A stretch of DNA of 64,000 nt from Aureimonas sp. AU12. Lineage in GTDB: Bacteria; Pseudomonadota; Alphaproteobacteria; Rhizobiales; Rhizobiaceae. The stretch lies in contig NZ_BBWH01000031.1 of assembly GCF_001463705.1 (NCBI RefSeq), positions 1 through 64,000 of the forward strand, written 5' to 3'. Both the position numbers and the translations under genes were made by a program. Below are positions 46,261 through 56,138 of this stretch, in pieces. The notes under the pieces were generated by a model. It was not told where the DNA came from and ran no database searches. It was given only the letters and a program-made list of their open reading frames with translations. How positions within the stretch are numbered: position 1 is the first letter of the stretch; each line of letters opens with the position of its first letter.

Positions 46261-47661
46261 ATGACGGCCACCGCCGACTACATCGTCAAGGATCTCTCGC
46301 TGGCCGACTGGGGCCGCAAGGAACTCGACATCGCCGAGACCGAGATGCCGGGTCTCATGGCGTGCCGCGAGGAGTTCGGTCGCGACCAGCCCCTGAAGGG
46401 CGCGCGCATCACCGGCTCGCTGCACATGACCATCCAGACCGCGGTGCTGATCGAAACGCTGCAGGCGCTCGGCGCCGAGGTCCGGTGGGCCTCCTGCAAC
46501 ATCTTCTCAACGCAGGACCACGCCGCCGCCGCGATCGCCGCCACCGGCACGCCCGTCTTCGCCGTGAAGGGCGAGACGCTCGAGGAATACTGGGACTACA
46601 GCGACCGCATCTTCCAGTGGCCGGACGGCCAGCCCTCGAACATGATCCTCGACGACGGCGGCGACGCCACGATGTACATCCTGCTCGGCGCCCGCGCCGA
46701 AGCCGGCGAGGACGTCCTGTCCAATCCCGGCTCCGAGGAAGAGGAGATCCTCTTCGCGCAGATCAAGAAGCGCATGGCCGCCAGCCCCGGCTTCTTCGCT
46801 CGCCAGCGCGACGCCATCAAGGGCGTCACGGAAGAGACCACGACCGGTGTCAACCGCCTCTACCAGTTACAGAAGAAGGGTCTCCTCCCCTTCCCCGCGA
46901 TCAACGTCAACGACAGTGTCACCAAGTCGAAGTTCGACAACAAGTACGGCTGCAAGGAGTCGCTGGTCGACGGCATCCGCCGCGCCACCGACGTGATGAT
47001 GGCCGGCAAGGTCGCCGTGGTCTGCGGCTATGGCGACGTCGGCAAGGGCTCGGCGGCCTCGCTCGTCGGCGCCGGCGCCCGCGTCAAGGTGACGGAGGTC
47101 GATCCGATCTGCGCGCTTCAGGCGGCGATGGACGGGTTCGAGGTCGTGACGCTCGAGGACGCCGCGCCGACGGCCGACATCGTCATCACCACGACCGGGA
47201 ACAAGGATGTGGTGACGCTCGACACGATGCGCGTCCTCAAGGACATGGCGATCGTCGGCAATATCGGCCATTTCGACAACGAGATTCAGGTCGCGGCCCT
47301 GAAGAACCTCAAGTGGACGAACATCAAGCCGCAGGTCGACATGATCACCTTCCCGGACGGCAAGCGTATGCTGCTCCTGTCGGAAGGGCGCCTGCTCAAC
47401 CTCGGCAACGCCACCGGCCACCCGTCCTTCGTTATGTCGGCCTCCTTCACCAACCAGACGCTGGCGCAGATCGAGCTTTTCACGAAGAGCGAGAAATACG
47501 GCAACGAGGTCTACGTGCTGCCTAAGCACCTCGACGAGAAGGTCGCCCGCCTGCATCTCGACAAGCTCGGCGCCAAGCTTTCCACGCTCTCCGACGAACA
47601 GGCCGCCTATATCGGCGTCACGCCGAGCGGGCCGTTCAAGGCCGAGCACTACCGCTACTGA
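46261..47661 (+). CDS. ahcY: adenosylhomocysteinase
   Basis: AhcY hydrolyses S-adenosylhomocysteine to homocysteine and adenosine, relieving product inhibition of methyltransferases. The 466-residue protein has [36 protein letters not shown], the NAD-binding loop [20 protein letters not shown], and the C-terminal lysine/tyrosine end FKAEHYRY. The ATG is preceded by GCAGGAGAGCGC. A strong terminator follows 50 bases after the stop. Confidence 0.98.
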   Translation: MTATADYIVKDLSLADWGRKELDIAETEMPGLMACREEFGRDQPLKGARITGSLHMTIQTAVLIETLQALGAEVRWASCNIFSTQDHAAAAIAATGTPVFAVKGETLEEYWDYSDRIFQWPDGQPSNMILDDGGDATMYILLGARAEAGEDVLSNPGSEEEEILFAQIKKRMAASPGFFARQRDAIKGVTEETTTGVNRLYQLQKKGLLPFPAINVNDSVTKSKFDNKYGCKESLVDGIRRATDVMMAGKVAVVCGYGDVGKGSAASLVGAGARVKVTEVDPICALQAAMDGFEVVTLEDAAPTADIVITTTGNKDVVTLDTMRVLKDMAIVGNIGHFDNEIQVAALKNLKWTNIKPQVDMITFPDGKRMLLLSEGRLLNLGNATGHPSFVMSASFTNQTLAQIELFTKSEKYGNEVYVLPKHLDEKVARLHLDKLGAKLSTLSDEQAAYIGVTPSGPFKAEHYRY

Positions 47662-47711
47662 TGCGTGTCGTTTCAGGAGGCCGGTGACGGCCTCCGGCGA
47701 CAAAGACCCGG

Positions 47712-47749
47712 ATGCGCCGATGGCAAGCCCTCGGCGCATTTTCTTTTTT
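47712..47749 (+). terminator. Rho-independent terminator of ahcY
   Basis: ATGCGCCGA (47712-47720) pairs with TCGGCGCAT (47731-47739) around a ten-base loop and is followed by TTTCTTTTTT. A second hairpin, GGAGGCC/GGCCTCC (47676-47695), lies immediately after the stop codon. Confidence 0.92.
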
Positions 47750-47889
47750 CCCCACTGTGCCGTTCCAGCGCTTTGCGGAAAGTTATCCACCGTTTAGATT
47801 TGCCGAATCGACGGGCTGTTGGGGAACGGCCCGTCGAGTTTGGGGACATCTGTCTTTTCTCGACAGGCGGCGGAGAAGGACGGGGGACG

Positions 47890-50442
47890 ATGGAACGCGA
47901 ATCACCACACAGGACGGGCCGAATGGTCCGGTCGTCGCGCGCGCGTGACTGCGCGCGCAGATTGTGTGCGGGAACCTCGTCGCTCGCGTCGGCTGCCGGC
48001 GCGGCCGGCGCTCTTCTCCTCGTCACCCCGCCGCAGGCGCTCGCCCAGGGCATGGCGGCGCCGATGGCGCCCGAGACCATCCTCAACCTCGCCCTCGTCG
48101 GCCTGACGCTCGGCGCCGCGATGCTCGCCGCCGTCTGGCTCATCCGCCAGCAGGCCGCCACCGCCGAGGACAACAAGCGCCTGCGCGCCGATCTCGCCGA
48201 CGCCCTCAACGAGACCGAGCGGCGCGGCAGCCTCCTCTCCGACGAAGGCCAGCGCCTCGTGATCTTCACCGGCGCCGGGGCGCCCGACATCGTCGGATCG
48301 CTGCCCAAGGACCTCGGCTGTCCGGCGGACGCGGCCGGCTTCCTCGCCTTTTCCGGCTGGATGGAACCCGGCGAAGCGGGCGAAGTGGAGCGCGCGGTGG
48401 CGCAGCTGCGCACCCGCGCCGAGCCCTTCCGCCTCGAGATCGAGCGGCCCGACGGCCGCGTCCTCGAAATCGCCGGGCGCACCGTGGGTGCGCTGGCGAC
48501 GGTGCGCTTCACGCCGCTCGTGGGCGTGCGCGAGGAGCTCGCGGCCCTGCGGCTGGAGCAGGACCGCGCCAACGGCATGATCGAAACGATGCAGGCGCTG
48601 TTCGACGCCGCGCCGATGCCGATGTGGCTGCGCGACGAGGGCAAGCGCCTCGTCTGGGTCAACACCGCCTATGCCCGCTCGGTCGATGCGCCCGGCGTCA
48701 CCTCGGCGGTGGACCGGCAGATCGAGTTCCTCAACGAGCAGGACCGAGCGCTCATCGCCGCGCAGACCGCCCGCACCGGTCGCTTCGCCGACAAGCTGAG
48801 CGCTGTGGTCGAGGCCGACCGGCGCAACTTCCACGTGGTGGACGCCGCAGGCCCCTTCGGCTCGGCGGGCCTTGCCGTCGATATTTCCGAGACCGAGGCC
48901 GTGCGGCTGGAGCTGAAGGAGACCGTGCGCTCGCAGTCCGAGACGCTCGATCACCTGACCACCGCCATCGCCCGCTTCGACGAGAAGACGCAGCTCACCT
49001 ACAACAACGCCGCCTTCGCCAAGCTCTTCGACCTCGCCACCACCTATCTCGACACGGCGCCCGACCACATCGAGATCCTCGATCAGCTGCGCTCGCGCGG
49101 CATCCTGCCCGACGACCGGCCGCTGCGCGACATCAAGGCCGAGATTCTCGCCGCGCATCGCGCCACCCAGCCGACCGACGCGATCTGGCACCTGACGGAT
49201 GGGCGCACGCTGCGCGTCTTCACCAGCCCCGAGCCGCAGGGCGGCGCGACCTGGGTCTTCGAGGACCTGACCGAGAAGCTGCAACTGGAATCGCGGCTGA
49301 ACGCGCTCGTGCGCCTGCAGGGCGAGACACTCGACTTCCTGCGCGAGGGCGTCGCCGTGTTCGGCCAGGACGGGCGCCTGCGCCTGTCGAACCCGATCTT
49401 CTCCGAACTCTGGGGGCTCTCGGACGAGTTCCTCGCCGCCAAGCCCCATATCCGCGCCTTCGGCGCCACCGCGGGCGTCTCGATCCGCCCCGCCGGGATC
49501 GAGGGCGTCTCCGACACCACGTGGTCGACCTTCATCCAGGCCGTCACCGCCTTCGACGAATCCTCGCGCGAGGCGTCGAGCGGCGAGTTCGAGCTGTCGA
49601 ACGGCCGCGTCCACGCCTACGGCATCGTGCCCCTGCCGAACGGGCAGACGATGCTGACCTTCACCGACATTTCCGACGCGCGCGCCGCCGAGCGGATGCT
49701 GCGCGAGCGCAACGAGGCACTGGAGAACGCCGACCGGCTGAAGAGCGACTTCGTCCAGCATGTGAACTACGAACTGCGCTCGCCGCTGACGAACATCATC
49801 GGCTTCTCGGCCCTCCTGCGCTCGCCGGAGACCGGGCCGCTCACCGAGCGCCAGTCGGAATATCTCGACTATATCGGCACCTCGACCTCCTCGCTCCTGA
49901 CCATCGTCAACGACATTCTGGATCTGGCCACCGTCGATGCCGGGATCATGGATCTCGACCTCAGCGACGTCGACATCGCCGGCACCGTCGAGCATGCCGC
50001 CGATGCGGTGCGCGACCGGCTGCGCGCCAACGAGATCCGCCTCGAGGTCGACATCGCGGCCGCCGGCGGCTCGACCTTCCGGGCCGACGGCCACCGCGTC
50101 ACCCAGATCCTGTTCAACCTCCTGTCGAACGCCGCCAATTTCGCGCCCGCCGGTTCCACCGTCCGGCTGCGCGTCGCACGCCGCAACGGCGAGGTCGCCT
50201 TCAGCGTCGCCGACGAGGGTCCGGGCATCGCGCAGGCCGACGTCGCGCGCCTCTTCGAGCGCTTCGAGGCCAATCCCGCGGGCGGGCGCCAGAGCGGCGC
50301 CGGCCTCGGCCTCTCGATCGTCAAGAGCTTCGTCGAGCTGCATGGCGGACGCGTCGAGATCGGCGCCGGGCCGAGCGGCGGCACCGTCGTGACCTGCCGC
50401 TTCCCGGCTCCGTCCGAAGAAAAGGATCTGGCCGCCGAATGA
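47890..50442 (+). CDS. divL: DivL-type cell-cycle sensor kinase with tyrosine in the H-box
   Basis: The 850-residue protein has two hydrophobic N-terminal segments (SAAGAAGALLLVTPPQALAQ and the NLALVGLTLGAAMLAAVWLI helix). Several PAS-like modules (about residues 210-600), a HisKA-like helix and an HATPase domain (NLLSNAANF, VADEGPGIA, GLGLSIVKSF) follow. The H-box reads FVQHVNYELRSPLTNI, so Tyr627 occupies the position of the phospho-His. That substitution is the hallmark of DivL, which in Caulobacter acts with DivK and CckA to set CtrA activity. The location between ahcY and tsaE agrees with rhizobial divL. The ATG at 47890 follows a purine-rich GGGGGACG. Confidence 0.82.
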   Translation: MERESPHRTGRMVRSSRARDCARRLCAGTSSLASAAGAAGALLLVTPPQALAQGMAAPMAPETILNLALVGLTLGAAMLAAVWLIRQQAATAEDNKRLRADLADALNETERRGSLLSDEGQRLVIFTGAGAPDIVGSLPKDLGCPADAAGFLAFSGWMEPGEAGEVERAVAQLRTRAEPFRLEIERPDGRVLEIAGRTVGALATVRFTPLVGVREELAALRLEQDRANGMIETMQALFDAAPMPMWLRDEGKRLVWVNTAYARSVDAPGVTSAVDRQIEFLNEQDRALIAAQTARTGRFADKLSAVVEADRRNFHVVDAAGPFGSAGLAVDISETEAVRLELKETVRSQSETLDHLTTAIARFDEKTQLTYNNAAFAKLFDLATTYLDTAPDHIEILDQLRSRGILPDDRPLRDIKAEILAAHRATQPTDAIWHLTDGRTLRVFTSPEPQGGATWVFEDLTEKLQLESRLNALVRLQGETLDFLREGVAVFGQDGRLRLSNPIFSELWGLSDEFLAAKPHIRAFGATAGVSIRPAGIEGVSDTTWSTFIQAVTAFDESSREASSGEFELSNGRVHAYGIVPLPNGQTMLTFTDISDARAAERMLRERNEALENADRLKSDFVQHVNYELRSPLTNIIGFSALLRSPETGPLTERQSEYLDYIGTSTSSLLTIVNDILDLATVDAGIMDLDLSDVDIAGTVEHAADAVRDRLRANEIRLEVDIAAAGGSTFRADGHRVTQILFNLLSNAANFAPAGSTVRLRVARRNGEVAFSVADEGPGIAQADVARLFERFEANPAGGRQSGAGLGLSIVKSFVELHGGRVEIGAGPSGGTVVTCRFPAPSEEKDLAAE

Positions 50443-52001
50443 GCGTTCCGCCGAGCGCCGCCGACCTCGACACGGGCGAGCGCATCTTCGCCGTCGACCT
50501 GCCGGACGATGCCGCCACCGGGCGGCTCGCCGCCGACCTCGCGCTCGTCTTGGGCCTCGGCGACGTCGTGGCGCTGTCGGGCGAACTCGGCGCCGGCAAG
50601 ACGACCTTCGCGCGCGCCTTCCTGCGGGCGCTCGCCGGCGACCCGGCGCTGGACGTGCCCTCGCCCACCTACACGCTCGTGCAGATCTACGAGACCCGCC
50701 CGAAGACCACGCATTTCGATCTCTACCGGATCGGCGACGAGGCGGAGCTCTTCGAACTCGGCTTCGACGAGGCGGCCGAGACCGGCATCGTTCTGTGCGA
50801 ATGGCCCGAGCGCGCCGCCCACGCCCTCGATCTCGCCAACATCCATCTCACCCTGCGCGACGGGGCCGGCGGGGGCCGCGTCGCCGAGATCCGCTGCGCC
50901 GCCGAGGCCGCGCGCCGCGTCGGCCGCACGCTGCAGATCCGGCGCTTCCTCACCGATGCCGGCCATCCGCTCGCCGCCCGCGCGCCGTTTCCCGGCGACG
51001 CCTCGGCCCGGCGCTACGAGAGCGTGCGAACGCCGGGCGGCCACACGCTCGTGCTGATGGATGCCCCCCGCCTGCCGCCGGGAAAGCCGGTGAAGGACGG
51101 CCTGCCCTATACGCGCATCGCCCATATCGCCGAGGACGTGCGCCCCTTCGTGGCGATCGCCGCGACGCTCGACGCGCGCGGCCTGACGGTGCCGGCGATC
51201 CATTCGTCCGATCTCGACGCCGGCCTCGTGGTGATGAGCGATCTCGGCAGCGAGGGTGTCCTCGACGCGCAGGGCCGCCCGATGCCGGAGCGCTACGAAG
51301 CGGCGGCGCGGGCGCTCGCCGCCCTCCACGTCGAGCCCTTCGATCCCCGGATCGAGGCCGGCGCCGGCCTCGTCCACGTCGTTCCCTCCTTCGATCACGG
51401 CGCGATGGCGATCGAGGTCGGCCTCTTCCTGCAATGGTACTGGCCCCACCGCCATCACCGCCCCGCCGACACGGCGGAGGAGGACGCCTTCGCGGGCGTC
51501 TGGCGCGACCTCTTCCAGGATCTCGATCTCGCCGAGCGCAACCTTCTCCTGCGCGACGTCCACTCGCCGAACCTGCTCTGGCAGCCCGGCGAGAGCGGCG
51601 CGCGCCGCATCGGCTTCCTCGACTTCCAGGACGCGATGATCGGGCCCACCGCCTACGATCTCGCCTCGCTGGCGCAGGACGCGCGCGTCGACGTTCCCGC
51701 CGAGCTCGAGGCCCGCCTCGTCGCAGCCTATATCTCTGCCCGCCGCGCGCAGGACCCGGCCTTCGACGCCTTCGCCTTCGAGCGTGCCTACGCGATCATG
51801 GCCGCGCAGCGCGCCACCAAGATCCTCGGCATCTTCGTGCGCCTCATGGCGCGCGACGGAAAACCGCAATACCTGCGTCACATTCCTCGGATTAAGACCT
51901 ACCTCAACCGCACGCTCGACCATCCCGCGCTCGAAGCACTCGCCGCGCTCTACCGGGACTGGGACATCCTCGCCGACGACCCCGAGCCGCCCCGCCCCTG
52001 A
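50439..52001 (+). CDS. tsaE: TsaE ATPase fused to an AmgK-like sugar kinase
   Basis: The 520-residue protein is a two-domain fusion. Residues 1-160 are TsaE (Walker A SGELGAGKTTFARAF, SPTYTLVQIYE, HFDLYRIGD), the ATPase of t6A37 synthesis. Residues 170-515 are an aminoglycoside-phosphotransferase-fold kinase with HSPNLLW and the metal site GFLDFQDAMIGPTAYDLASL. The kinase half resembles AmgK, the anomeric MurNAc/GlcNAc kinase, and the next gene resembles MurU, which uses the AmgK product. The ATG overlaps the divL stop by four bases. Confidence 0.9.
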   Translation: MSVPPSAADLDTGERIFAVDLPDDAATGRLAADLALVLGLGDVVALSGELGAGKTTFARAFLRALAGDPALDVPSPTYTLVQIYETRPKTTHFDLYRIGDEAELFELGFDEAAETGIVLCEWPERAAHALDLANIHLTLRDGAGGGRVAEIRCAAEAARRVGRTLQIRRFLTDAGHPLAARAPFPGDASARRYESVRTPGGHTLVLMDAPRLPPGKPVKDGLPYTRIAHIAEDVRPFVAIAATLDARGLTVPAIHSSDLDAGLVVMSDLGSEGVLDAQGRPMPERYEAAARALAALHVEPFDPRIEAGAGLVHVVPSFDHGAMAIEVGLFLQWYWPHRHHRPADTAEEDAFAGVWRDLFQDLDLAERNLLLRDVHSPNLLWQPGESGARRIGFLDFQDAMIGPTAYDLASLAQDARVDVPAELEARLVAAYISARRAQDPAFDAFAFERAYAIMAAQRATKILGIFVRLMARDGKPQYLRHIPRIKTYLNRTLDHPALEALAALYRDWDILADDPEPPRP

Positions 52002-52021
52002 ACCGCCGGATCCCAAGCCTC

Positions 52022-52792
52022 GTGACATCGCGTATCCCGACCGCCCGCGCCCGCCGGACCCCGAAGCCCAGGACCGCGATGATCCTCGCCGCCGGCCTCG
52101 GCAAGCGCATGCGTCCGATCACCTCGACCATCCCGAAACCCCTCGTCGAGGTCCACGGCAAGGCGCTGATCGACTACAGCCTCGACGCGCTGGCCCGCAA
52201 CGGCGTCGAGCGCGTCGTCGTCAACGTCCACTACATGGCCGACCTCATGCGCGCGCATCTGCGCAAGCGCCGCGACATGGAGGTTCTCGTCTCCGACGAA
52301 ACCGACCAGCTCCTGGAGTCGGGCGGCGGCATCGTGCGCGCCCTGCCCCTCATCGGCGACGATCCCTTCTACCTGATCAATTCCGACACGTTCTGGATCG
52401 ACGGCTACCGCGACAATCTCGATCTCATGGCCGACCTCTGGAATCCCTCCGAGGCCGACATGCTCCTGCTCATCGCCGAGATGCGCCAGTCCACCGGCTA
52501 CGAGGGACGTGGCGACTTCACCATGGACCGCGACGGCCGTCTCCAGCGCGTGGCCGAACGTGACATGAGCCCCTTCATCTACGCCGGCGCCGGCATCCTC
52601 AGCCCCGACATCTTCCGCGGCCTGCCCGAGGAAACCTTCTCCCTCAACCGCGTCTTTGACACCGCCATCGAGGCCGAACGCCTCTTCGGCGTGCGCCTCG
52701 ACGGTCTCTGGCTCACCGTCGGCACCCCGAAGGCCGTCAAGGATGCCGACGCCGCCTTCCTCGCCAGCGCGACACGCGTGCAATACGCCTGA
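52022..52792 (+). CDS. murU: nucleotidyltransferase, MurU-like (MurNAc-1-phosphate uridylyltransferase)
   Basis: The 256-residue protein has the sugar-nucleotide pyrophosphorylase signature MILAAGLGKRMRPITSTIPK, PLVEVHGKALID, the metal-binding NSDTFWIDG and a C-terminal WLTVGTPKAVKDAD. With the AmgK-like kinase domain encoded just upstream it would form the MurNAc salvage route from cell-wall turnover to UDP-MurNAc; this pairing is inferred from context. The start is a GTG at 52022, with ATG 52079 as alternative. Repeat copy C begins seven bases after the stop. Confidence 0.87.
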   Translation: MTSRIPTARARRTPKPRTAMILAAGLGKRMRPITSTIPKPLVEVHGKALIDYSLDALARNGVERVVVNVHYMADLMRAHLRKRRDMEVLVSDETDQLLESGGGIVRALPLIGDDPFYLINSDTFWIDGYRDNLDLMADLWNPSEADMLLLIAEMRQSTGYEGRGDFTMDRDGRLQRVAERDMSPFIYAGAGILSPDIFRGLPEETFSLNRVFDTAIEAERLFGVRLDGLWLTVGTPKAVKDADAAFLASATRVQYA

Positions 52793-52798
52793 GGCGAC

Positions 52799-52981
52799 GG
52801 GTGGCATGGCGGGGCTGCCGCCCCGATCCCCGCCCGAGGGCTGACACCCCGGACCCCCGCTTCGTTTTGATCGTTGATCGGGGCGGGCCGACGGCCCGCC
52901 CCGATCAACGATGGAAGTGATGGGGTTCCAAGGGCCTCAGGCCCTTGGCGGGGTGTAGGGGCAGCGCCCCACATGCCACCC
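52799..52981. repeat. MITE-like multi-hairpin intergenic repeat, copy C (best preserved)
   Basis: Perfect ten-base terminal inverted repeats GGGTGGCATG (52799-52808) and CATGCCACCC (52972-52981) bound 183 bases. Inside are the left GGGGCTGCCGCCCC hairpin, a GAGGGCTGACACCCCGGACC block and a perfect 19-bp central hairpin (52871-52911, three-base loop). A CCAAGGGCC/GGCCCTTGG hairpin (52928-52948) and GGGGCAGCGCCCC complete it. It starts seven bases after murU and ends 49 bases before addB. Confidence 0.9.
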
Positions 52982-53030
52982 ACCACCTTGGCCTTTGTGC
53001 CGCGCGGCCGCGCTCGCTAGAGTGGCGGCG

Positions 53031-56000
53031 ATGCGATCGAATGTGTTTTCCATTTCGCCGGGCCTGCCCTTTCTTCGAACGCTGGCGCGGGGGGTGCTGG
53101 AGCGCCGGTTCCTGCCTGAGCACGAATTCGCGGCCGACCCGCTGGCGCTGGCGGGGCTGACGATCCTGGTGCCGACGCGGCGCGCGGCGCGCGCGCTCGG
53201 CACCGAGTTCACGGGGCTTCTGGGTGGACGGGCGGCGATCCTGCCGGCGATCCGCACGCTGGGCGACGCCGACGAGGCCGCGCTATTTCCGGGGCCGGGG
53301 GCGGGTCTGGTGCCGGAGATGGACGCGCTGGAGCGCCGGCTGCTGCTGGCGCGGCTGGTTCGCTTCTGGAAGGAGGAGCTGAACCGGGCGTCGCTGCGCA
53401 TCCTGACGGGCGAAGAGATCGTGCTGCCGGCGTCGGCGGCGGATGCGCTGTATCTGTCGGAGGACCTGGCGGCGTTTCTCGACGAGGCGACGACGGACGA
53501 GGCCGGGCTGGTGGGTCTCGCCGGATTGGCGCCGGACCGGCTCGCGGAATGGTGGCAGCTCACCTTGCGCTTCCTGGCGATCCTGTCGGAGCAGTGGCCG
53601 GCAATCCTCGCGGAGCGCGGGCTGGAGGATGCGGCGACGCTGCGGGTGCGCTGGTTCGATGCGGAGGCCGAGCGGCTGGCGACGCGGGGGTCGCCGGGGC
53701 CGATCCTCGTGGCGGGCACCACGGCGACGGCGCCCTCGACGCTGCGCTTCCTGCGGGCGGTCGCGAACCTGCCGAACGGAGCGCTGGTGCTGCCGGGGGT
53801 GGACTGCCATCTCGACGCCGCCAGCTTCGACGCCATCGACCGGGCAAAGTCGATCGCCGCGCCCGGTCATCCGCAATACGGCATGCGGCGCATCCTGGAA
53901 GGCTTGCTGATCGACCGCCAGTCGGTGACGTCGATCACGCCGGGCGAAGGCGAGACGCTTCTGGCGCGCGAGCGGTTTTTGTCGGACGCGCTGCGCCCGG
54001 CCGAGACCACCGACCTCTGGCAGGATGCGGGCGAGCGGCACGGCGAGGAGGCGATCGACGGACTTGAGTTGATCGAGGCGGCGGACGAGCGCGAGGAGGC
54101 GCTGGCGATCACCGTTGCGATCCGCGACGCCTTGAGCGATCCCGCCGCCACCGTGGCGCTGACGACGCCGGACCGCAATCTGGCGCGCCGCGTCGTCGCC
54201 GAGCTCGAGCGCTTCGGCATCCTCGCCAACGATTCCGCCGGCCGTCCGCTCGCCAACACCGCGCCGGGCACGCTGACGCAGCTGGCGCTGCAGGTGGCGC
54301 TGGAGCCGGGCGACCCGGTGGCGATCCTGTCGCTCCTGAAGCACCCGCTGCTGCGGCTCGGCTTCACGGCGCCCGAAGCGCGCGATGCCGCCCGCACGAT
54401 CGAGCTCGTGGCGCTGCGGGGCGGCACCGGCATCGCCGACGGCGCGGCGCTGGGGGCGCTGTTTCGCAGCGCGCGCGCGGCGTCGGAGGCGGAGGGCGCG
54501 CGCACGGTGCGCCCCGTCCGACTGCTCGGCCAGGCCGAGCGCGACCATGCGCAGGAGGCCGCCACCCGGCTGGAGGCGGCCTTGAGGCCGCTGACGGACC
54601 TTCGCGGCGACGGCGCGCAGGAAGTGGCCGGTTTCGCGGTCTGCCTCACCCGTGTTCTCGAAGCCTTGGCCCGCGACGACGACGACCGCCCGACCGCTCT
54701 CTATGCCGAGGAAGCGGGCACCGCGCTGCGCGACGCGCTGGCGAAACTCGTCGCCGCGCCCGAGACGGGTTTTGCCTTCCTGCCGGCGGAGCTGCCGGAT
54801 GTCGTGCGGGCGCTGATGGCGGGCGAGACGGTCAGCCCGCGCGGCGGCCTGTCGCGGCGGGTCTTCGTCTGGGGCGCGCTCGAAGCGCGCTTGCAGAGCG
54901 TCGACGTGATGATCCTCGGCGGGTTGAACGAGGGCACATGGCCGCGCGCCGCTCGCTCGGATGCGTTCCTGTCGCGCATCATGCGCTCGGAGATCGCGCT
55001 CGACCCGCCGGAGCGCCGCATCGGGCTGGCCGCCCACGATCTCTGGATGGCGATGGGCTCACGCCGCGTGGTGATGGCGCGCTCGCACCGCGCGGGCGGC
55101 GCCCCGGCGATCCCCTCGCGCTGGCTGCAGCGCATCCTGACGCTCGCCGGACCGTCGGGCACGGCGCAGATGCGCGGCCTCGGCGAGACCTATCTCGCCC
55201 ATGCCCGCAACCTCGACGAGGCGCCCGACGAGGCGCCGGTGCCCCGGCCCGAGCCCCGCCCGCCGGTGGAGGCGCGCCCGCGCGCAACTTCGGTTACCGA
55301 GGTCGAGACCTGGGTGCGCGACCCCTATGCCGTCTATGCCCGCCGCATCCTCAAGCTCGACCCGCTGCCCGAAATGCTGCGCGCGCCGGGTGCGGCCGAG
55401 CGCGGCAATCTATACCACGCCATCCTCCACCGCTTCGTCGCGGAAGGGGTCGACCCCGCCGCCACCGAGGCCGAGACGCAGCTTCTGGCGATCGCCCGCG
55501 AGGAGTTCGCCAGGCTGGCGCTGCCGGCCGAGGTCGAGGCGGTCTGGTGGCCGCGCATGGAGACGCTGGCGCGCAACATGATCGAATGGGAGCGCGAGCG
55601 CACGCCGAGGATCGCCGAGCGCTTCACCGAGGCGGAGGGGACGGTCGAGTTCCCCGATCTCGACATGCGCCTTCGCGGCTATGCCGACCGGATCGACCGG
55701 ATGACGAACGGGGCGATCGAGATCGTCGACTACAAGACCGGCACCAGCCCGTCGGTGAAGCAGGCGCGCACGCTGCTGAGCCCCCAGCTGCCGCTGGAGG
55801 CGGCGATGGTGCGGCTCGGCGGGTTCGAGGCGGTGGCGCCCAACGCGCCCATCGGCGATCTCCTCTACGTTCGGCTGCGCGAGCGTGAGTTCTACGAGGA
55901 GCGCCTCGCCCATTCCGGCGGGCGGTCGGGCGAGCCGGTGAGCGCCGAGGATCTGGCGAGCGAGGCGTTGGCGCGCTTTCGCGCGCTCGCCGCGCAATAC

Positions 56001-56138
56001 CGCCAGCCGGACAAGGGCTACCTGTCGCGCGCCCGACCCTTCGTCGCCGGGGATTTCTCGGGGGCCTACGACCATCTCGCCCGTGCCCGCGAATGGGCGG
56101 TCGCGGCAACCGGCGAAGACGAGGGAGCCCCGGAATGA
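53031..56138 (+). CDS. addB: double-strand break repair protein AddB
   Basis: AddB is the second nuclease/scaffold subunit of the AddAB helicase-nuclease that processes DNA ends for RecA. The 1035-residue protein has an inactive-helicase-like body (LTILVPTRRAARALGTEF; ADEREEALAITVAIRDAL) and a C-terminal RecB-type nuclease domain with the IEIVDYKTGTSP motif. I see no spaced cysteine set for the iron-sulfur cluster known in Bacillus AddB. The ATG at 53031 gives the family start; the Shine-Dalgarno is weak. addA overlaps its end. Confidence 0.94.
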   Translation: MRSNVFSISPGLPFLRTLARGVLERRFLPEHEFAADPLALAGLTILVPTRRAARALGTEFTGLLGGRAAILPAIRTLGDADEAALFPGPGAGLVPEMDALERRLLLARLVRFWKEELNRASLRILTGEEIVLPASAADALYLSEDLAAFLDEATTDEAGLVGLAGLAPDRLAEWWQLTLRFLAILSEQWPAILAERGLEDAATLRVRWFDAEAERLATRGSPGPILVAGTTATAPSTLRFLRAVANLPNGALVLPGVDCHLDAASFDAIDRAKSIAAPGHPQYGMRRILEGLLIDRQSVTSITPGEGETLLARERFLSDALRPAETTDLWQDAGERHGEEAIDGLELIEAADEREEALAITVAIRDALSDPAATVALTTPDRNLARRVVAELERFGILANDSAGRPLANTAPGTLTQLALQVALEPGDPVAILSLLKHPLLRLGFTAPEARDAARTIELVALRGGTGIADGAALGALFRSARAASEAEGARTVRPVRLLGQAERDHAQEAATRLEAALRPLTDLRGDGAQEVAGFAVCLTRVLEALARDDDDRPTALYAEEAGTALRDALAKLVAAPETGFAFLPAELPDVVRALMAGETVSPRGGLSRRVFVWGALEARLQSVDVMILGGLNEGTWPRAARSDAFLSRIMRSEIALDPPERRIGLAAHDLWMAMGSRRVVMARSHRAGGAPAIPSRWLQRILTLAGPSGTAQMRGLGETYLAHARNLDEAPDEAPVPRPEPRPPVEARPRATSVTEVETWVRDPYAVYARRILKLDPLPEMLRAPGAAERGNLYHAILHRFVAEGVDPAATEAETQLLAIAREEFARLALPAEVEAVWWPRMETLARNMIEWERERTPRIAERFTEAEGTVEFPDLDMRLRGYADRIDRMTNGAIEIVDYKTGTSPSVKQARTLLSPQLPLEAAMVRLGGFEAVAPNAPIGDLLYVRLREREFYEERLAHSGGRSGEPVSAEDLASEALARFRALAAQYRQPDKGYLSRARPFVAGDFSGAYDHLARAREWAVAATGEDEGAPE

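Noticed and set aside
47964-52001. A 1345-codon plus-strand frame read as one protein
   Set aside because: Its first two thirds are an off-frame reading of divL; the real gene is the TsaE-kinase fusion from 50439.
52799-52981. CRISPR or tandem-repeat array interpretation of the GC-rich intergenic repeats
   Set aside because: The copies are dispersed, internally palindromic and bounded by inverted repeats, with no regular repeat-spacer pattern.
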